A DNA stretch of 64,000 nt from Anaerocolumna sp. MB42-C2 (lineage in GTDB: Bacteria > Bacillota > Clostridia > Lachnospirales > Lachnospiraceae), in contig NZ_CP133190.1 of the NCBI RefSeq assembly GCF_030913705.1, forward strand, positions 434,001-498,000, given 5' to 3'. Below are positions 1-8,102 of this stretch, piece by piece; position 1 is the first letter of the stretch; each line of letters opens with the position of its first letter. Under the pieces are notes generated by a model. That model was not told where the DNA came from, did not search any database, and saw only the letters and a list, made by a program, of their open reading frames with translations. The position numbers and the translations under genes are program-made.

Positions 1-310
1 CGGTGATTTCATTACCGGGTTTGAAAGATATTTCAGTGGTTTCTGAGCCCATCAGATTAACCATCTCTTCATTAACAATTTTAATTACCATCTGTCCCGG
101 AGTTAAACTTGACATAACATCCTGACCAACTGCTCGCTCCTGAACGGATTTTATAAAATTCTTAACAACCTTAAAGTTAACATCTGCTTCCAGCAAAGCC
201 ATCTTTACTTCTTTTAAAGCAGTAGCAACATCTGCTTCTGATAAACGTCCTTTGCCTCTCAGGTTCTTAAATACATTCTGTAATTTTTCGGATAGGCTAT
301 CAAATGCCAT
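1..310 (-). CDS. ffh: Signal recognition particle GTPase Ffh, N-terminal part (cut by window edge)
   Basis: This is the first ~103 residues of Ffh, the SRP54-type GTPase that binds signal sequences with the 4.5S RNA and delivers ribosomes to FtsY at the membrane. The translation begins MAFDSLSEKLQNVFKNLRGK and continues through the N-domain helical bundle, including the DVATALKEVKMALLEADVNF segment typical of SRP54 N domains. The GTPase and M domains lie outside the window. The start is set by AGGAGG eight bases before the ATG. It follows ylxM by 90 bp, the usual ylxM-ffh pair. Confidence 0.95.
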   Translation of the reverse strand, partial: MAFDSLSEKLQNVFKNLRGKGRLSEADVATALKEVKMALLEADVNFKVVKNFIKSVQERAVGQDVMSSLTPGQMVIKIVNEEMVNLMGSETTEISFKPGNEIT

Positions 311-400
311 GCACAACCTCCTGATTATTATCACATCTCAAATCGAGAATACAACTGTATTAAAATTTACAATAGTTAGCTGGGTTAGTTTCCTTGTAAA

Positions 401-772
401 CTATAAATCTTTTAATATTTTATCTGATATCATGATTATCTCTTCCAGGCAGTTATGATGATTTGTTTCCATCATTTGTTCAGATATTTCCTTAATCTGA
501 TTTACTTTTGCTTTTGTCTCTTCAAACTTTTTCACCAGACAAAGCTTTTCTTCATAATCCTTTAACTGTCTGCTGCAACGTTTTACGATATCATATACTC
601 CCTGCCTGCTGATGCCTTGATCTTCTGCTATCTCACTTAAGGACAAGTCATTCAGTATATAATCTTCAAATACGTGTTTATTATGGTTTTTTAACAATTC
701 ACCGTAGAAATCAAATAAAATCGAAAGTTCCACTTTTTCTTTAAGTTTATCGTCCATAACCATATCTTTCAT
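401..772 (-). CDS. ylxM: YlxM/p13-like putative DNA-binding protein
   Basis: A small (123 aa) sigma-70 region-4-like helix-turn-helix protein of the UPF0122 family. The stretch LSLSEIAEDQGISRQGVYDIVKR (about residues 44-66) is the HTH, and a charged helical C-terminus follows. In Firmicutes this gene almost always lies directly before ffh, and it is thought to influence expression or function of the SRP pathway; its exact role is not settled. The start ATG has AGGTGG seven bases upstream. That ribosome site forms one arm of a perfect hairpin (781-809), so translation may be structure-controlled. Confidence 0.9.
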   Translation of the reverse strand: MKDMVMDDKLKEKVELSILFDFYGELLKNHNKHVFEDYILNDLSLSEIAEDQGISRQGVYDIVKRCSRQLKDYEEKLCLVKKFEETKAKVNQIKEISEQMMETNHHNCLEEIIMISDKILKDL

Positions 773-780
773 TTCAGCAC

Positions 781-809
781 CACCTGTAAAGCATTTTTCT
801 TTACAGGTG
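781..809 (-). promoter_or_regulatory. Perfect 11-bp hairpin covering the ylxM ribosome-binding site
   Basis: CACCTGTAAAG and CTTTACAGGTG form a perfect inverted repeat with a 7-base loop. On the minus strand the second arm contains the AGGTG of the ylxM Shine-Dalgarno, so the folded form would hide it. There is no T-run, so a terminator is less likely than a translational switch or a processing site. Confidence 0.5.
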
Positions 810-893
810 ATAGTATAACTTTTTTTAAATGGTTTGTCAAGTTATTTTCTTGTCATTATTTTTTACTTTTTCTTTAAGTAATAGTATTGTTTT

Positions 894-1487
894 TCAATGA
901 ATCTTATTAACAGCACTTTGATATTCATTTTTCAGGAATTTTTCGTCCATTTTATGTATAGGTATTACAGGGGTGGGTTCTCCTATAGTTTCTCTCAGTC
1001 TTTTCTCCATAACTAACAGATGCCGCCATTCACCGAATTTGTATGCAGTATTATAATAAGTCCCAACTTCGGTAAATCCATATTTTCTATGCAATGCGAC
1101 ACTGCTTTCATGGGGAACACAGATTAATGTGTAGATATTATATATTCCCTGCTTTTCTACAATATGAAATAGTGCTTCATATAATGCAGTTCCTATCCCT
1201 CTTCGGTGATATTTTTCATTTAAATAAACAGAACACTCACAATCCCATCCAAAAGCAGCTCTTTCCAAGTGAGGTGAACAATAGGCATATCCGGCAATCT
1301 CACCATCAATTAGACACACTAGCCATGGGAATTTATCCATAACTCTCTTCATACGTTCACGAAAAATTTCAACCGGAACTTTATCATATTCAAAAGTAAT
1401 AACTGTATTTAGGATATAAGGCTCATATATTTTATATATTTCCTTTGCATCTTCTAATTCTGCCATACGTATGACTACCTGACTCAT
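894..1487 (-). CDS. GNAT family N-acetyltransferase, phosphinothricin-acetyltransferase-like
   Basis: A 197-residue acetyl-CoA-dependent N-acetyltransferase. The N-terminal VIRMAELEDAKEIYKIYEPY and the central YLNEKYHRRGIGTALYEALF (acetyl-CoA loop R/Q-x-x-G-x-G/A) are the GNAT hallmarks. The NTVITFEYDKVPVEIF and YKFGEWRHLLVMEKRL stretches resemble the Pat/Bar/YwnH subgroup, which acetylates phosphinothricin, methionine sulfoximine or related amines. The substrate here is unknown. GAGGAG precedes the ATG. The gene is flanked by gaps of 120 bp and 400 bp and is probably transcribed alone. Confidence 0.85.
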   Translation of the reverse strand: MSQVVIRMAELEDAKEIYKIYEPYILNTVITFEYDKVPVEIFRERMKRVMDKFPWLVCLIDGEIAGYAYCSPHLERAAFGWDCECSVYLNEKYHRRGIGTALYEALFHIVEKQGIYNIYTLICVPHESSVALHRKYGFTEVGTYYNTAYKFGEWRHLLVMEKRLRETIGEPTPVIPIHKMDEKFLKNEYQSAVNKIH

Positions 1488-1518
1488 ATTAACTCCTCTT
1501 ATTAATATTTTATATAGA

Positions 1519-1662
1519 TAATTGCGAAACTCAAAATTTGTATTAATATGACATGCGATTCATACAATTTTAGAGCTGAATCTTGCCCCTAAAGGCAACT
1601 GAAGCTATAAAATTCGTATGTATTGTATGGAATATTTAGATAACTATGTTGTTTCGCAATTA
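1519..1662. repeat. 144-bp hairpin element with 12-bp terminal inverted repeats (MITE-like)
   Basis: TAATTGCGAAAC (1519-1530) and its exact inverse GTTTCGCAATTA (1651-1662) bound a segment that is itself a long imperfect palindrome (CATACAATTTTAGAGCT against AGCTATAAAATTCGTATG). The TA at each end would fit a TA target duplication of Tc1/mariner-type elements. Only one copy is in the window. The rest of the 1488-1895 gap shows no gene; a GTGTCAAAAGG motif at 1678-1688 recalls the ends of the element at 46500-46620. Confidence 0.5.
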
Positions 1663-1895
1663 CCTAATATGATTAGGGTGTCAAAAGGTTCTTCCCTAAA
1701 TTAATAATAATATTTGTACCTTGAAAATTTAACACAAACACAAATCAATCTCGATTATCTGGTATAATTGTATTATCAATTAACCATAGATGAGATATGA
1801 AAAAAGGCTTTTTCTCTAAAGGATTATAATCAATTTTCCATAGATAATAGTATATTTTCTTGTTTTGCATTTAGCATAAATATTTTCTTGTTTCC

Positions 1896-2618
1896 CTATT
1901 CTAATCCTTGATGCGTAAATATAAACGTTCCTATTCCTACTGCAATGGTTATATTTAATGAATCTACATCCGGAGATTGTGGGATACATATACTGGTTCC
2001 TTCTTTTAGAAAAGAATCATCTAATCCAGTGGCTTCGTTACCAAAAACAAGGGAAAATAGATCTGTTTTGGGACAGTTTTGTATTTCCAGAGTATTAGTT
2101 CCGTTAAGCATAAAAGTAAACACATCATGTTTTTGGTATATTTCCCTATATTCCTTAAAAGAATCAAAATATTGATGCCGTAACTTAAAAAGAGCACCCA
2201 TGGACGATCGTATTGTTTTTGGATTAAATACATCTGCGCATGGTGTAATTAATGCAATATCCTGAATCCCCATTCCCAATGCGGTACGGATAATAGTACC
2301 TAAATTACCCATATTACTCGGATTAACTAAAACGATATGTGATTTATTTCGATCCAGAATACATTTATATTTATCAAATACTCCGATAACAAAGCAATTC
2401 TCTTTATCACTTAATTTACGAAACAATTTATCATCTGTTAGAATCGGTATTTTATAATTGTTACATAAACTGACCAAGCTGTCCCGATCAGTAAATGTAG
2501 AGTGTAAATATACTGCCTGTACCGATTCCGGATGCCCCTTTATTAATTCAAACGTTGGAAAAGCTCCTAAGGTGTAGGAATACTCTATACCTTTTTTATA
2601 TGGTTTAATTTGATCCAT
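1896..2618 (-). CDS. SpoU/TrmH-family RNA 2'-O-methyltransferase
   Basis: A SPOUT-fold methylase of about 240 residues that transfers methyl from SAM to a ribose 2'-OH of rRNA or tRNA; the target is not predictable. All three SpoU motifs are present in the C-terminal half: NPSNMGNLGTIIRTALGMGI (motif 1), LVFGNEATGL (motif 2) and IPQSPDVDSLNITIAVGIG (motif 3). The N-terminal part is a short substrate-binding domain. The reading frame is open to a Met at 2693, but GGAGG stands seven bases before the ATG at 2618 and nothing resembling an SD precedes 2693, so I take the shorter form. Confidence 0.87.
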   Translation of the reverse strand: MDQIKPYKKGIEYSYTLGAFPTFELIKGHPESVQAVYLHSTFTDRDSLVSLCNNYKIPILTDDKLFRKLSDKENCFVIGVFDKYKCILDRNKSHIVLVNPSNMGNLGTIIRTALGMGIQDIALITPCADVFNPKTIRSSMGALFKLRHQYFDSFKEYREIYQKHDVFTFMLNGTNTLEIQNCPKTDLFSLVFGNEATGLDDSFLKEGTSICIPQSPDVDSLNITIAVGIGTFIFTHQGLE

Positions 2619-2923
2619 ATACCATCCTCCAAAATTCTTATTTCTAATAAACTTTTTAATAGCATTGCTATTAATTTTCACACGATTTTTCATTCTTTTT
2701 TATTTGATATTGCTTTTTAATTTACTTATTAATCTTAATTTTTGATTTTGTTTTATTAATCAAGCATTTTATATTATTTTTAACTTACTTTTTCATAATT
2801 TTCGATGCAACTGTTTTAATCTGCTTTTTAATATTATTTTTTAATCTTACTTTTTAGCTTATCATTTTATCCTACTATAGTAATCTATTTTTTATCATAA
2901 GTAAATAGCATATTAGCTTAATA

Positions 2924-2978
2924 TTAAATTATCATTAAGTTAACATAATATTATTATGTTAACTTAATGATAATTTAA
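2924..2978. repeat. 55-bp perfect palindrome
   Basis: Two 27-base arms are exact inverse complements around a single central base at 2951. The core is TAAGTTAACATAAT/ATTATGTTAACTTA. It is AT-rich, has no T-run of terminator type and lies in the 464-bp gap between the methylase and oadA. That gap otherwise holds runs of TTTTTAAT-like sequence with no gene. Confidence 0.8.
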
Positions 2979-3022
2979 ATAGTATTACTGAAATTAACAT
3001 ATTATTATAACATATAAAAGGT

Positions 3023-3058
3023 TAAGGGCAAATTTCATTTTAATGAAATTTGCCCTTA
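3023..3058 (-). terminator. Probable terminator of the decarboxylase cluster
   Basis: An almost perfect hairpin (TAAGGGCAAATTTCATT against AATGAAATTTGCCCTTA) lies 25 bp after the oadA stop. On the minus strand it is followed by CCTTTTAT, a weak T-rich tail. Confidence 0.7.
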
Positions 3059-3082
3059 AATAATACAATTAATCAGTTGTTA

Positions 3083-4495
3083 TTATACTGGATAAGCTTT
3101 ATTTTGTGTATCCGCAGCAGATAAATCTACTTTTGTTTTCTGAGCCTGACGATACTTAAAGAATTCAGTTGCGACCTGAGGGAATAATGCATAGGATAAT
3201 ACATCTTCATCCTGTTCTTTCCATTGTTCCATTTCTTTTTCAATCGTTTTTAATTCAGGTTTTAAAAGGTCTGCAGGACGGCAGGTAATTGGTTTCGTAT
3301 CTCCGATAACTTTCTTTTGAACATCAGGATCAAAAGGTTTTACAGTACGGCCATATTCTCCTGATAATACTGCTTTTGTCTCTTTTGTTACCATCTTATA
3401 ACGTTCTCCCGCAATAACGTTAAGCACCGCTTGAGTACCAACGATCTGGCTGGATGGAGTAACCAATGGCGGTTCACCGAAATCTTTACGTACTCTAGGA
3501 ATTTCTCTGAGTACATCATAGTATTTGTCTTCCGCTTTTTGTTCTTTTAACTGAGAAACAAGGTTGGATAACATACCGCCCGGTACCTGGTATAATAAAG
3601 TTTTAATATCAACGCCCATAACCTTAGGATTTAACAGTCCGGTTTCTAATGCCTTATCTCGCATTGGTCTGAAGTAATCAGCGATTTCAGCAAGTAACTG
3701 TTGGTCATATCCGGTATCATATGGGGTTCCTTTAAAGGTTTCTACCATAACTTCCGTCGCCGGCTGACTGGTACCCATAGCAAATGGAGACATAGCGGTA
3801 TCAATGATATCACATCCTGCTTCTACCGCTTTCATATAGGTCATGGCTGCAACACCACTTGTATAATGAGTATGAAGGTCAATCGGAATACTTACTGCAG
3901 ATTTAAGTGCAGTAATTAGATTAGTTGCTTCATACGGAACTAAAAGACCAGCCATATCTTTCAAACAAATTGAGTTTGCACCCATCTCTTCAATTCTCTT
4001 AGCCATATCAATATAAAATTCTGTAGTATACGCATCACCTAATGTGTATGATATAGCAACTTGAGCATGACCTTTTTCTTTATTAGCAGCTTTTACAGCA
4101 CATTCTAAGTTTCTTAAGTCATTTAATGCATCAAAAATTCTAATGATATCAATACCATTGGAGATAGATTTCTGAACAAAATATTCTACTACATCATCTG
4201 CATAATGACGGTAACCTAATATATTCTGTCCTCTGAATAACATCTGTAATTTCGTATTTTTAAAACCAGCTCTTAATTTTCTTAGTCTTTCCCAAGGGTC
4301 TTCTTTTAGGAATCTTAAAGAAGCATCAAAAGTTGCACCACCCCAGCATTCAACTGCGTGGTAGCCGACTTTATCCATTTTATCAATGATGGGAAGCATC
4401 TGTTCTGTTGTCATTCTTGTGGCAATTAAGGACTGATGTGCGTCACGTAATATAGTTTCGGTAATTTTTACCGGTCTTTTTGCTTGATCTGACAT
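3083..4495 (-). CDS. oadA: Oxaloacetate decarboxylase alpha / pyruvate carboxyltransferase (5S-type) subunit
   Basis: A 470-residue carboxyltransferase of the HMGL-like TIM-barrel family, which moves CO2 between a 2-oxoacid (oxaloacetate/pyruvate) and carboxybiotin. Visible features are ITETILRDAHQSLIATRM at the N-terminus, the metal/biotin-site CLKDMAGLL with its conserved Lys, the metal-binding LHTHYTSG, and the PYC/OADA conserved C-terminal domain after ~residue 300. It stops before the biotinyl domain found in full OadA proteins; the biotin carrier is a separate gene upstream at 4742-5110. It is the last gene of a four-gene cluster and the SD is AGGAGG. It could serve oxaloacetate decarboxylation or transcarboxylation. 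Confidence 0.9.
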   Translation of the reverse strand: MSDQAKRPVKITETILRDAHQSLIATRMTTEQMLPIIDKMDKVGYHAVECWGGATFDASLRFLKEDPWERLRKLRAGFKNTKLQMLFRGQNILGYRHYADDVVEYFVQKSISNGIDIIRIFDALNDLRNLECAVKAANKEKGHAQVAISYTLGDAYTTEFYIDMAKRIEEMGANSICLKDMAGLLVPYEATNLITALKSAVSIPIDLHTHYTSGVAAMTYMKAVEAGCDIIDTAMSPFAMGTSQPATEVMVETFKGTPYDTGYDQQLLAEIADYFRPMRDKALETGLLNPKVMGVDIKTLLYQVPGGMLSNLVSQLKEQKAEDKYYDVLREIPRVRKDFGEPPLVTPSSQIVGTQAVLNVIAGERYKMVTKETKAVLSGEYGRTVKPFDPDVQKKVIGDTKPITCRPADLLKPELKTIEKEMEQWKEQDEDVLSYALFPQVATEFFKYRQAQKTKVDLSAADTQNKAYPV

Positions 4496-4741
4496 TCTTA
4501 TACCTCCTGCTGTATAATTTTATAATTTATTTCAAGTCCTGTAAATTTAGAATTGATATAAATACTTTTGATTGAATTAATTAAACCCCAAAAACAACAA
4601 GGTATGTGTATGTTAAGTAATGAATGCAGTTTGTTCCGGACGCTTTGTTAAAGCCTTAACAAAACCATATTAGGAATAAACCTTGCTTTCATTACCGTGA
4701 TTTTATGCGCTGTATAATCAGAATTTAATTTATACGATCAA

Positions 4742-5110
4742 TTATTTTAAAGTAGCTAATAAAGTATTGGATTCTACCATATCACCACCAGATACATTAA
4801 CGCTGGCAACAGTACCATCATCAGGTGCAACAATTTCATTTTCCATCTTCATCGCTTCTAATACAAACAGTACCTCCCCGCGTTTTACAGCTTGACCAAC
4901 ACTAGCTTTAACAGCTAAAATTTTTCCTGGCATAGGTGCATTTACTTTAATGTTTCCAGCTGCACCTTGAGAAGCTGCTGGAGCTGGAGCTGCCGCAGGA
5001 GCTGGAGCTACTGGTGCTGCAACTGGTGCTGCAACTGGTGCCGACTGCAATCCTTCTTGTACTGTTACTTGATATGCTGTTCCGTTAACGGTAATTGTAT
5101 AATTCTTCAT
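4742..5110 (-). CDS. Biotin carboxyl carrier protein (1.3S / gamma-type)
   Basis: A 122-residue biotin carrier. It has a short N-terminal segment (MKNYTITVNGTAYQVTVQEG), a flexible Ala-Pro linker at about residues 24-48, and a C-terminal biotinyl domain with the biotinylation motif EAMKMENE, where Lys88 accepts biotin. It shuttles CO2 between the two carboxyltransferase subunits encoded on either side. The frame opens at 5134, but AGGAGG nine bases before the ATG at 5110 marks the real start. The length and linker match the 1.3S subunit of transcarboxylase or MmdC/GcdC. Confidence 0.92.
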   Translation of the reverse strand: MKNYTITVNGTAYQVTVQEGLQSAPVAAPVAAPVAPAPAAAPAPAASQGAAGNIKVNAPMPGKILAVKASVGQAVKRGEVLFVLEAMKMENEIVAPDDGTVASVNVSGGDMVESNTLLATLK

Positions 5111-5197
5111 GTTTAATTTCCTCCTTGTATTCATGCAAATATACTAGGCTCACATCGAACCGTATTATTTATCCTTATTCCGTTTAAGCTAAAACAT

Positions 5198-5608
5198 TTA
5201 TGCATTCTGCCATCTTTTATTATTCACTTTTCTTATTGACCTTACAATTAATCCATCAGCAGGTGCTTCATCACCCATAGATGCCATAATTGCAGCGGTA
5301 ATAACAGCTACTAATTCGGAATCATTAATTAAATTCTTACCAGCTACTTCATCAACTGCCGTACTAACCGGTTTTACCGTATTAGCGGGAGGATTTTGAT
5401 TCGTTGATGTTCTATTTTGATTATTTGACCCTGAATTTGATATATATTTAAATATTGATATCACTCCGGCAATGGCAATTATTGCAGCCGCTATCATTCC
5501 TATACCGGCCAGTATATTTACGATTGGCTGCGGAATACCATCTGTAAAATTCACACTGGTATTTGCAGCTAACATGGTCTTATATAATCCTAAATGTAAT
5601 AAACTCAT
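5198..5608 (-). CDS. OadG-like sodium-pump decarboxylase gamma subunit
   Basis: A 136-residue small membrane protein. One hydrophobic segment (about residues 26-46, IVNILAGIGMIAAAIIAIAG) is followed by a Ser/Asn/Thr/Pro-rich linker and a C-terminal amphipathic part (SELVAVITAAIMASMGDEA) seen in OadG/MmdD-type subunits. These subunits anchor the carboxyltransferase to the membrane pump in Na+-translocating decarboxylases. Translation could start at 5638, but GGGAG seven bases before 5608 favours the shorter form. It lies between the large carboxyltransferase and the biotin carrier. Confidence 0.75.
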   Translation of the reverse strand: MSLLHLGLYKTMLAANTSVNFTDGIPQPIVNILAGIGMIAAAIIAIAGVISIFKYISNSGSNNQNRTSTNQNPPANTVKPVSTAVDEVAGKNLINDSELVAVITAAIMASMGDEAPADGLIVRSIRKVNNKRWQNA

Positions 5609-5660
5609 AATTTGCTCCCATCTGCGCTGCCTGCGCAAGTTCTATCAGGGATGTAATTTA

Positions 5661-7094
5661 CTATACTGTACCGTGTTTTTTACTTGGACGGCTTTCTCTC
5701 TTAGTAAATAACATCTCGTATGCGTAAATTAAATGTTTCCTTGTTGATGCTGCATCAATAATACTATCAACATATCCGCGTTTCGCTGCAGCCACTGCAC
5801 TGGATTGAAGTTCCGCATATTCATCCGCTTTTGTATTGACTGCAGATGGATCTTTATCACAGATGATTTGTGCAGCTAATTTAGCATCCATCATTCCTAT
5901 TTCCGCACCTTCAACAGCAAAAACAAGATCGGCACCGATATGTTTGGAGTTCATGGTTAAATAAGCACTTCCATATGCTTTTCCAGTTATTACATTTACT
6001 TTAGGAACCGTTGCATTAGCAAACGCATAGGTAAGTTTTGCTGTTGCAATACCTATAGATTTTTCTTCTGCTAATGTAGCTTTATATCCTGTAACATTCG
6101 TTAAGGTTAAAATCGGTATATTAAATGAATCACATATTTGAGCGAAGCTTTCTGCTTTATAACATCCTGCTGTAGTTAAAGAACCGTCGAATTTTTCTGC
6201 TGCTTTACCGTTTTCATCCAATACTTCCGTACGATTAGCAATTGCACCTACGGTCATACCATTAAGGCGTACAAATCCTGTAACCATTTCCTTTGCATAA
6301 TCTGCTTTTACTTCAAGAAAATAATTATTATCTGAGATTTGCTTTAGTGCAACGGCTGCGTCGGTAAATGATGCAGAAAGCCCAGGAACCATTCTGTTTA
6401 AGTCATCTGTACATTCATCATAAGATGCATCATCTTCATTATTAGATGGCAATATGCTTACTAGGTCCCTGATAGAAGCAAGTACAGCCGCATCATCTTC
6501 AAGAACAAAATCTACAGTTCCTGATTTTGATTGGAAATCAGCTGAAGCTGTATCCAGTTTCGATGTATAATTACCCTCTATTGCATTCGGTGAATTAACA
6601 AATAACTTAGCGCCGTTCTTAGCCATAAATGAAAAATCACTTAAGGATGTCATAACTGCTGATCCTCCACCAGAAGTACCAAGTACTGCTGTAATTTGTG
6701 GAATAACCCCAGATGCTAAAGTCTGTTTTAAATAAATCTCACCAAAACCGTTTAACGCATCTGTTGCTTCTTGCAGTCTTAAACCGGCACAATCAATTAA
6801 TCCAATGACCGGCGCTCCTACCTTAAGTGCTAAATCATAAATATGTGCTATTTTTTTTGCATGCATTTCTCCAATTGTTCCATTTAATGCCGATTTATCT
6901 TGACTATATACATATACAAGATTACCGTCAATAACTCCGTAACCGGTTATAACACCATCAGCAGGAACCTCATTCTGCTGCAGATTAAAATCGGTACTTC
7001 TTCTTGTTATTAATGCACCGACTTCAACAAAACTATTGCCGTCAAGCAAAGAGTTTATTCTTTCTCTTGCTGACAATTGCGCTGTCGTATTCAT
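5661..7094 (-). CDS. Acyl-CoA carboxyltransferase (MmdA / 12S-like)
   Basis: A 477-residue carboxyltransferase of the crotonase-fold PccB/MmdA family, probably handling methylmalonyl-CoA, propionyl-CoA or a related acyl-CoA. The N-terminal half has SARERINSLLDGNSFVEVG and a glycine-rich oxyanion region (LGTSGGGSAVMTSL); the C-terminal half has GKAYGSAYLTMNSKHIGADLV. It is somewhat shorter and more diverged than typical ~510-residue MmdA. It heads the cluster with OadG-like, biotin carrier and OadA-like genes. Together they could form a methylmalonyl-CoA:pyruvate transcarboxylase or a decarboxylase. GGAGGG precedes the ATG. Confidence 0.87.
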   Translation of the reverse strand: MNTTAQLSARERINSLLDGNSFVEVGALITRRSTDFNLQQNEVPADGVITGYGVIDGNLVYVYSQDKSALNGTIGEMHAKKIAHIYDLALKVGAPVIGLIDCAGLRLQEATDALNGFGEIYLKQTLASGVIPQITAVLGTSGGGSAVMTSLSDFSFMAKNGAKLFVNSPNAIEGNYTSKLDTASADFQSKSGTVDFVLEDDAAVLASIRDLVSILPSNNEDDASYDECTDDLNRMVPGLSASFTDAAVALKQISDNNYFLEVKADYAKEMVTGFVRLNGMTVGAIANRTEVLDENGKAAEKFDGSLTTAGCYKAESFAQICDSFNIPILTLTNVTGYKATLAEEKSIGIATAKLTYAFANATVPKVNVITGKAYGSAYLTMNSKHIGADLVFAVEGAEIGMMDAKLAAQIICDKDPSAVNTKADEYAELQSSAVAAAKRGYVDSIIDAASTRKHLIYAYEMLFTKRESRPSKKHGTV

Positions 7095-7248
7095 TTTCTG
7101 CCCTCCGTTTTTCTATTTAGTAAAATTAAAATCAAATTTTCTGCCGATTATAAGTATATTCCTTTTTTACCAAAATTTCAATACTTAAATGTATAAAACT
7201 TCAATTTTGATTATATTTTAACAATATTAAATTACAAATAAATCAAAA

Positions 7249-7848
7249 CTATTCCAAACCGCTTACATATTTTTTGATGGCATCCAATTGAAATCCTTTT
7301 CGATATAAACTGGAAATCAATTTTGCTTTTTCTTCCTCTGTTAAATTATTAATATCACTCGTTTTTTTCTTTATAGCTTTTTGTAATGCTGTATCTTCAT
7401 CTTCATATTCTTCACAAAAAGCCTGCTCAATATACTCTTTCTCCACACCCTTTTGTATAAGCTCTCCATAAATCTGACGTTTGCTTTTTGTTTCTTTTTT
7501 AAACCGTATATAGTTAACAGCATATCTTAGATCATCGATGTAATGATATTTTTTAATATAGGTAATTACATCGGCTATAATATTATCCGTATAATCTGCC
7601 TGTTTTAATTTCAGAATTAATTCCTGTTCCGTCCGGTCCATGTATTTTAAGATAGCCAGTGCTTTCTGTTTCGCTCTTTTTAATATTACATTTATATAAA
7701 TATCCTGATAAACCAAATCAGATATTATATCCGTTTCTCCCAGCTGATAAACCATTAAATCCTTATGATACAGACAGAAGTGAAATTCGTTGTCGATATA
7801 TACTTTTACTTTTCCTTTATTAATTTCATCTAATTTTGTAATTATCAT
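7249..7848 (-). CDS. recX: Regulatory protein RecX
   Basis: RecX (199 aa) binds along the RecA filament and limits its activity. The protein has the three-helix repeats of the family: ALAILKYMDRTEQELILKLKQA, VITYIKKYHYIDDLRYAVNYIRFKKETKSKRQI, and a C-terminal helix-rich repeat ending in ISSLYRKGFQLDAIKKYVS. It lies 254 bp downstream of recA on the same strand, the usual recA-recX arrangement. A hairpin (7986-8015) lies between the two genes and could reduce read-through. AAAGGA precedes the ATG. Confidence 0.9.
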   Translation of the reverse strand: MIITKLDEINKGKVKVYIDNEFHFCLYHKDLMVYQLGETDIISDLVYQDIYINVILKRAKQKALAILKYMDRTEQELILKLKQADYTDNIIADVITYIKKYHYIDDLRYAVNYIRFKKETKSKRQIYGELIQKGVEKEYIEQAFCEEYEDEDTALQKAIKKKTSDINNLTEEEKAKLISSLYRKGFQLDAIKKYVSGLE

Positions 7849-7985
7849 TATAATTCCTTTCTTCTGGATTATTACTATGATTTATGGATATAAAACCAGA
7901 AATATAACCTTTATTATTCCTTTCTCACCTTGAATGCAAGGGTTTTGGATCGTTTTTGTAAATCCCATATATCCAAACACACGAA

Positions 7986-8015
7986 CGGAGAAACCTGCTA
8001 CGCTAAGTTTCTCCG
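7986..8015 (-). promoter_or_regulatory. Hairpin between recA and recX
   Basis: CGGAGAAAC and GTTTCTCCG form a perfect 9-bp stem with a 12-base loop. No T-run follows on the minus strand, so this looks like a weak attenuating or processing hairpin that would lower recX relative to recA, rather than a full terminator. Confidence 0.4.
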
Positions 8016-8102
8016 GTTAATTAATTGATATATTCCACTAAATATCTGCGAAATTGTACTTTCTTAATTATGCTTTCTTAATTATATCTTAAATGTTCCT
8101 GC

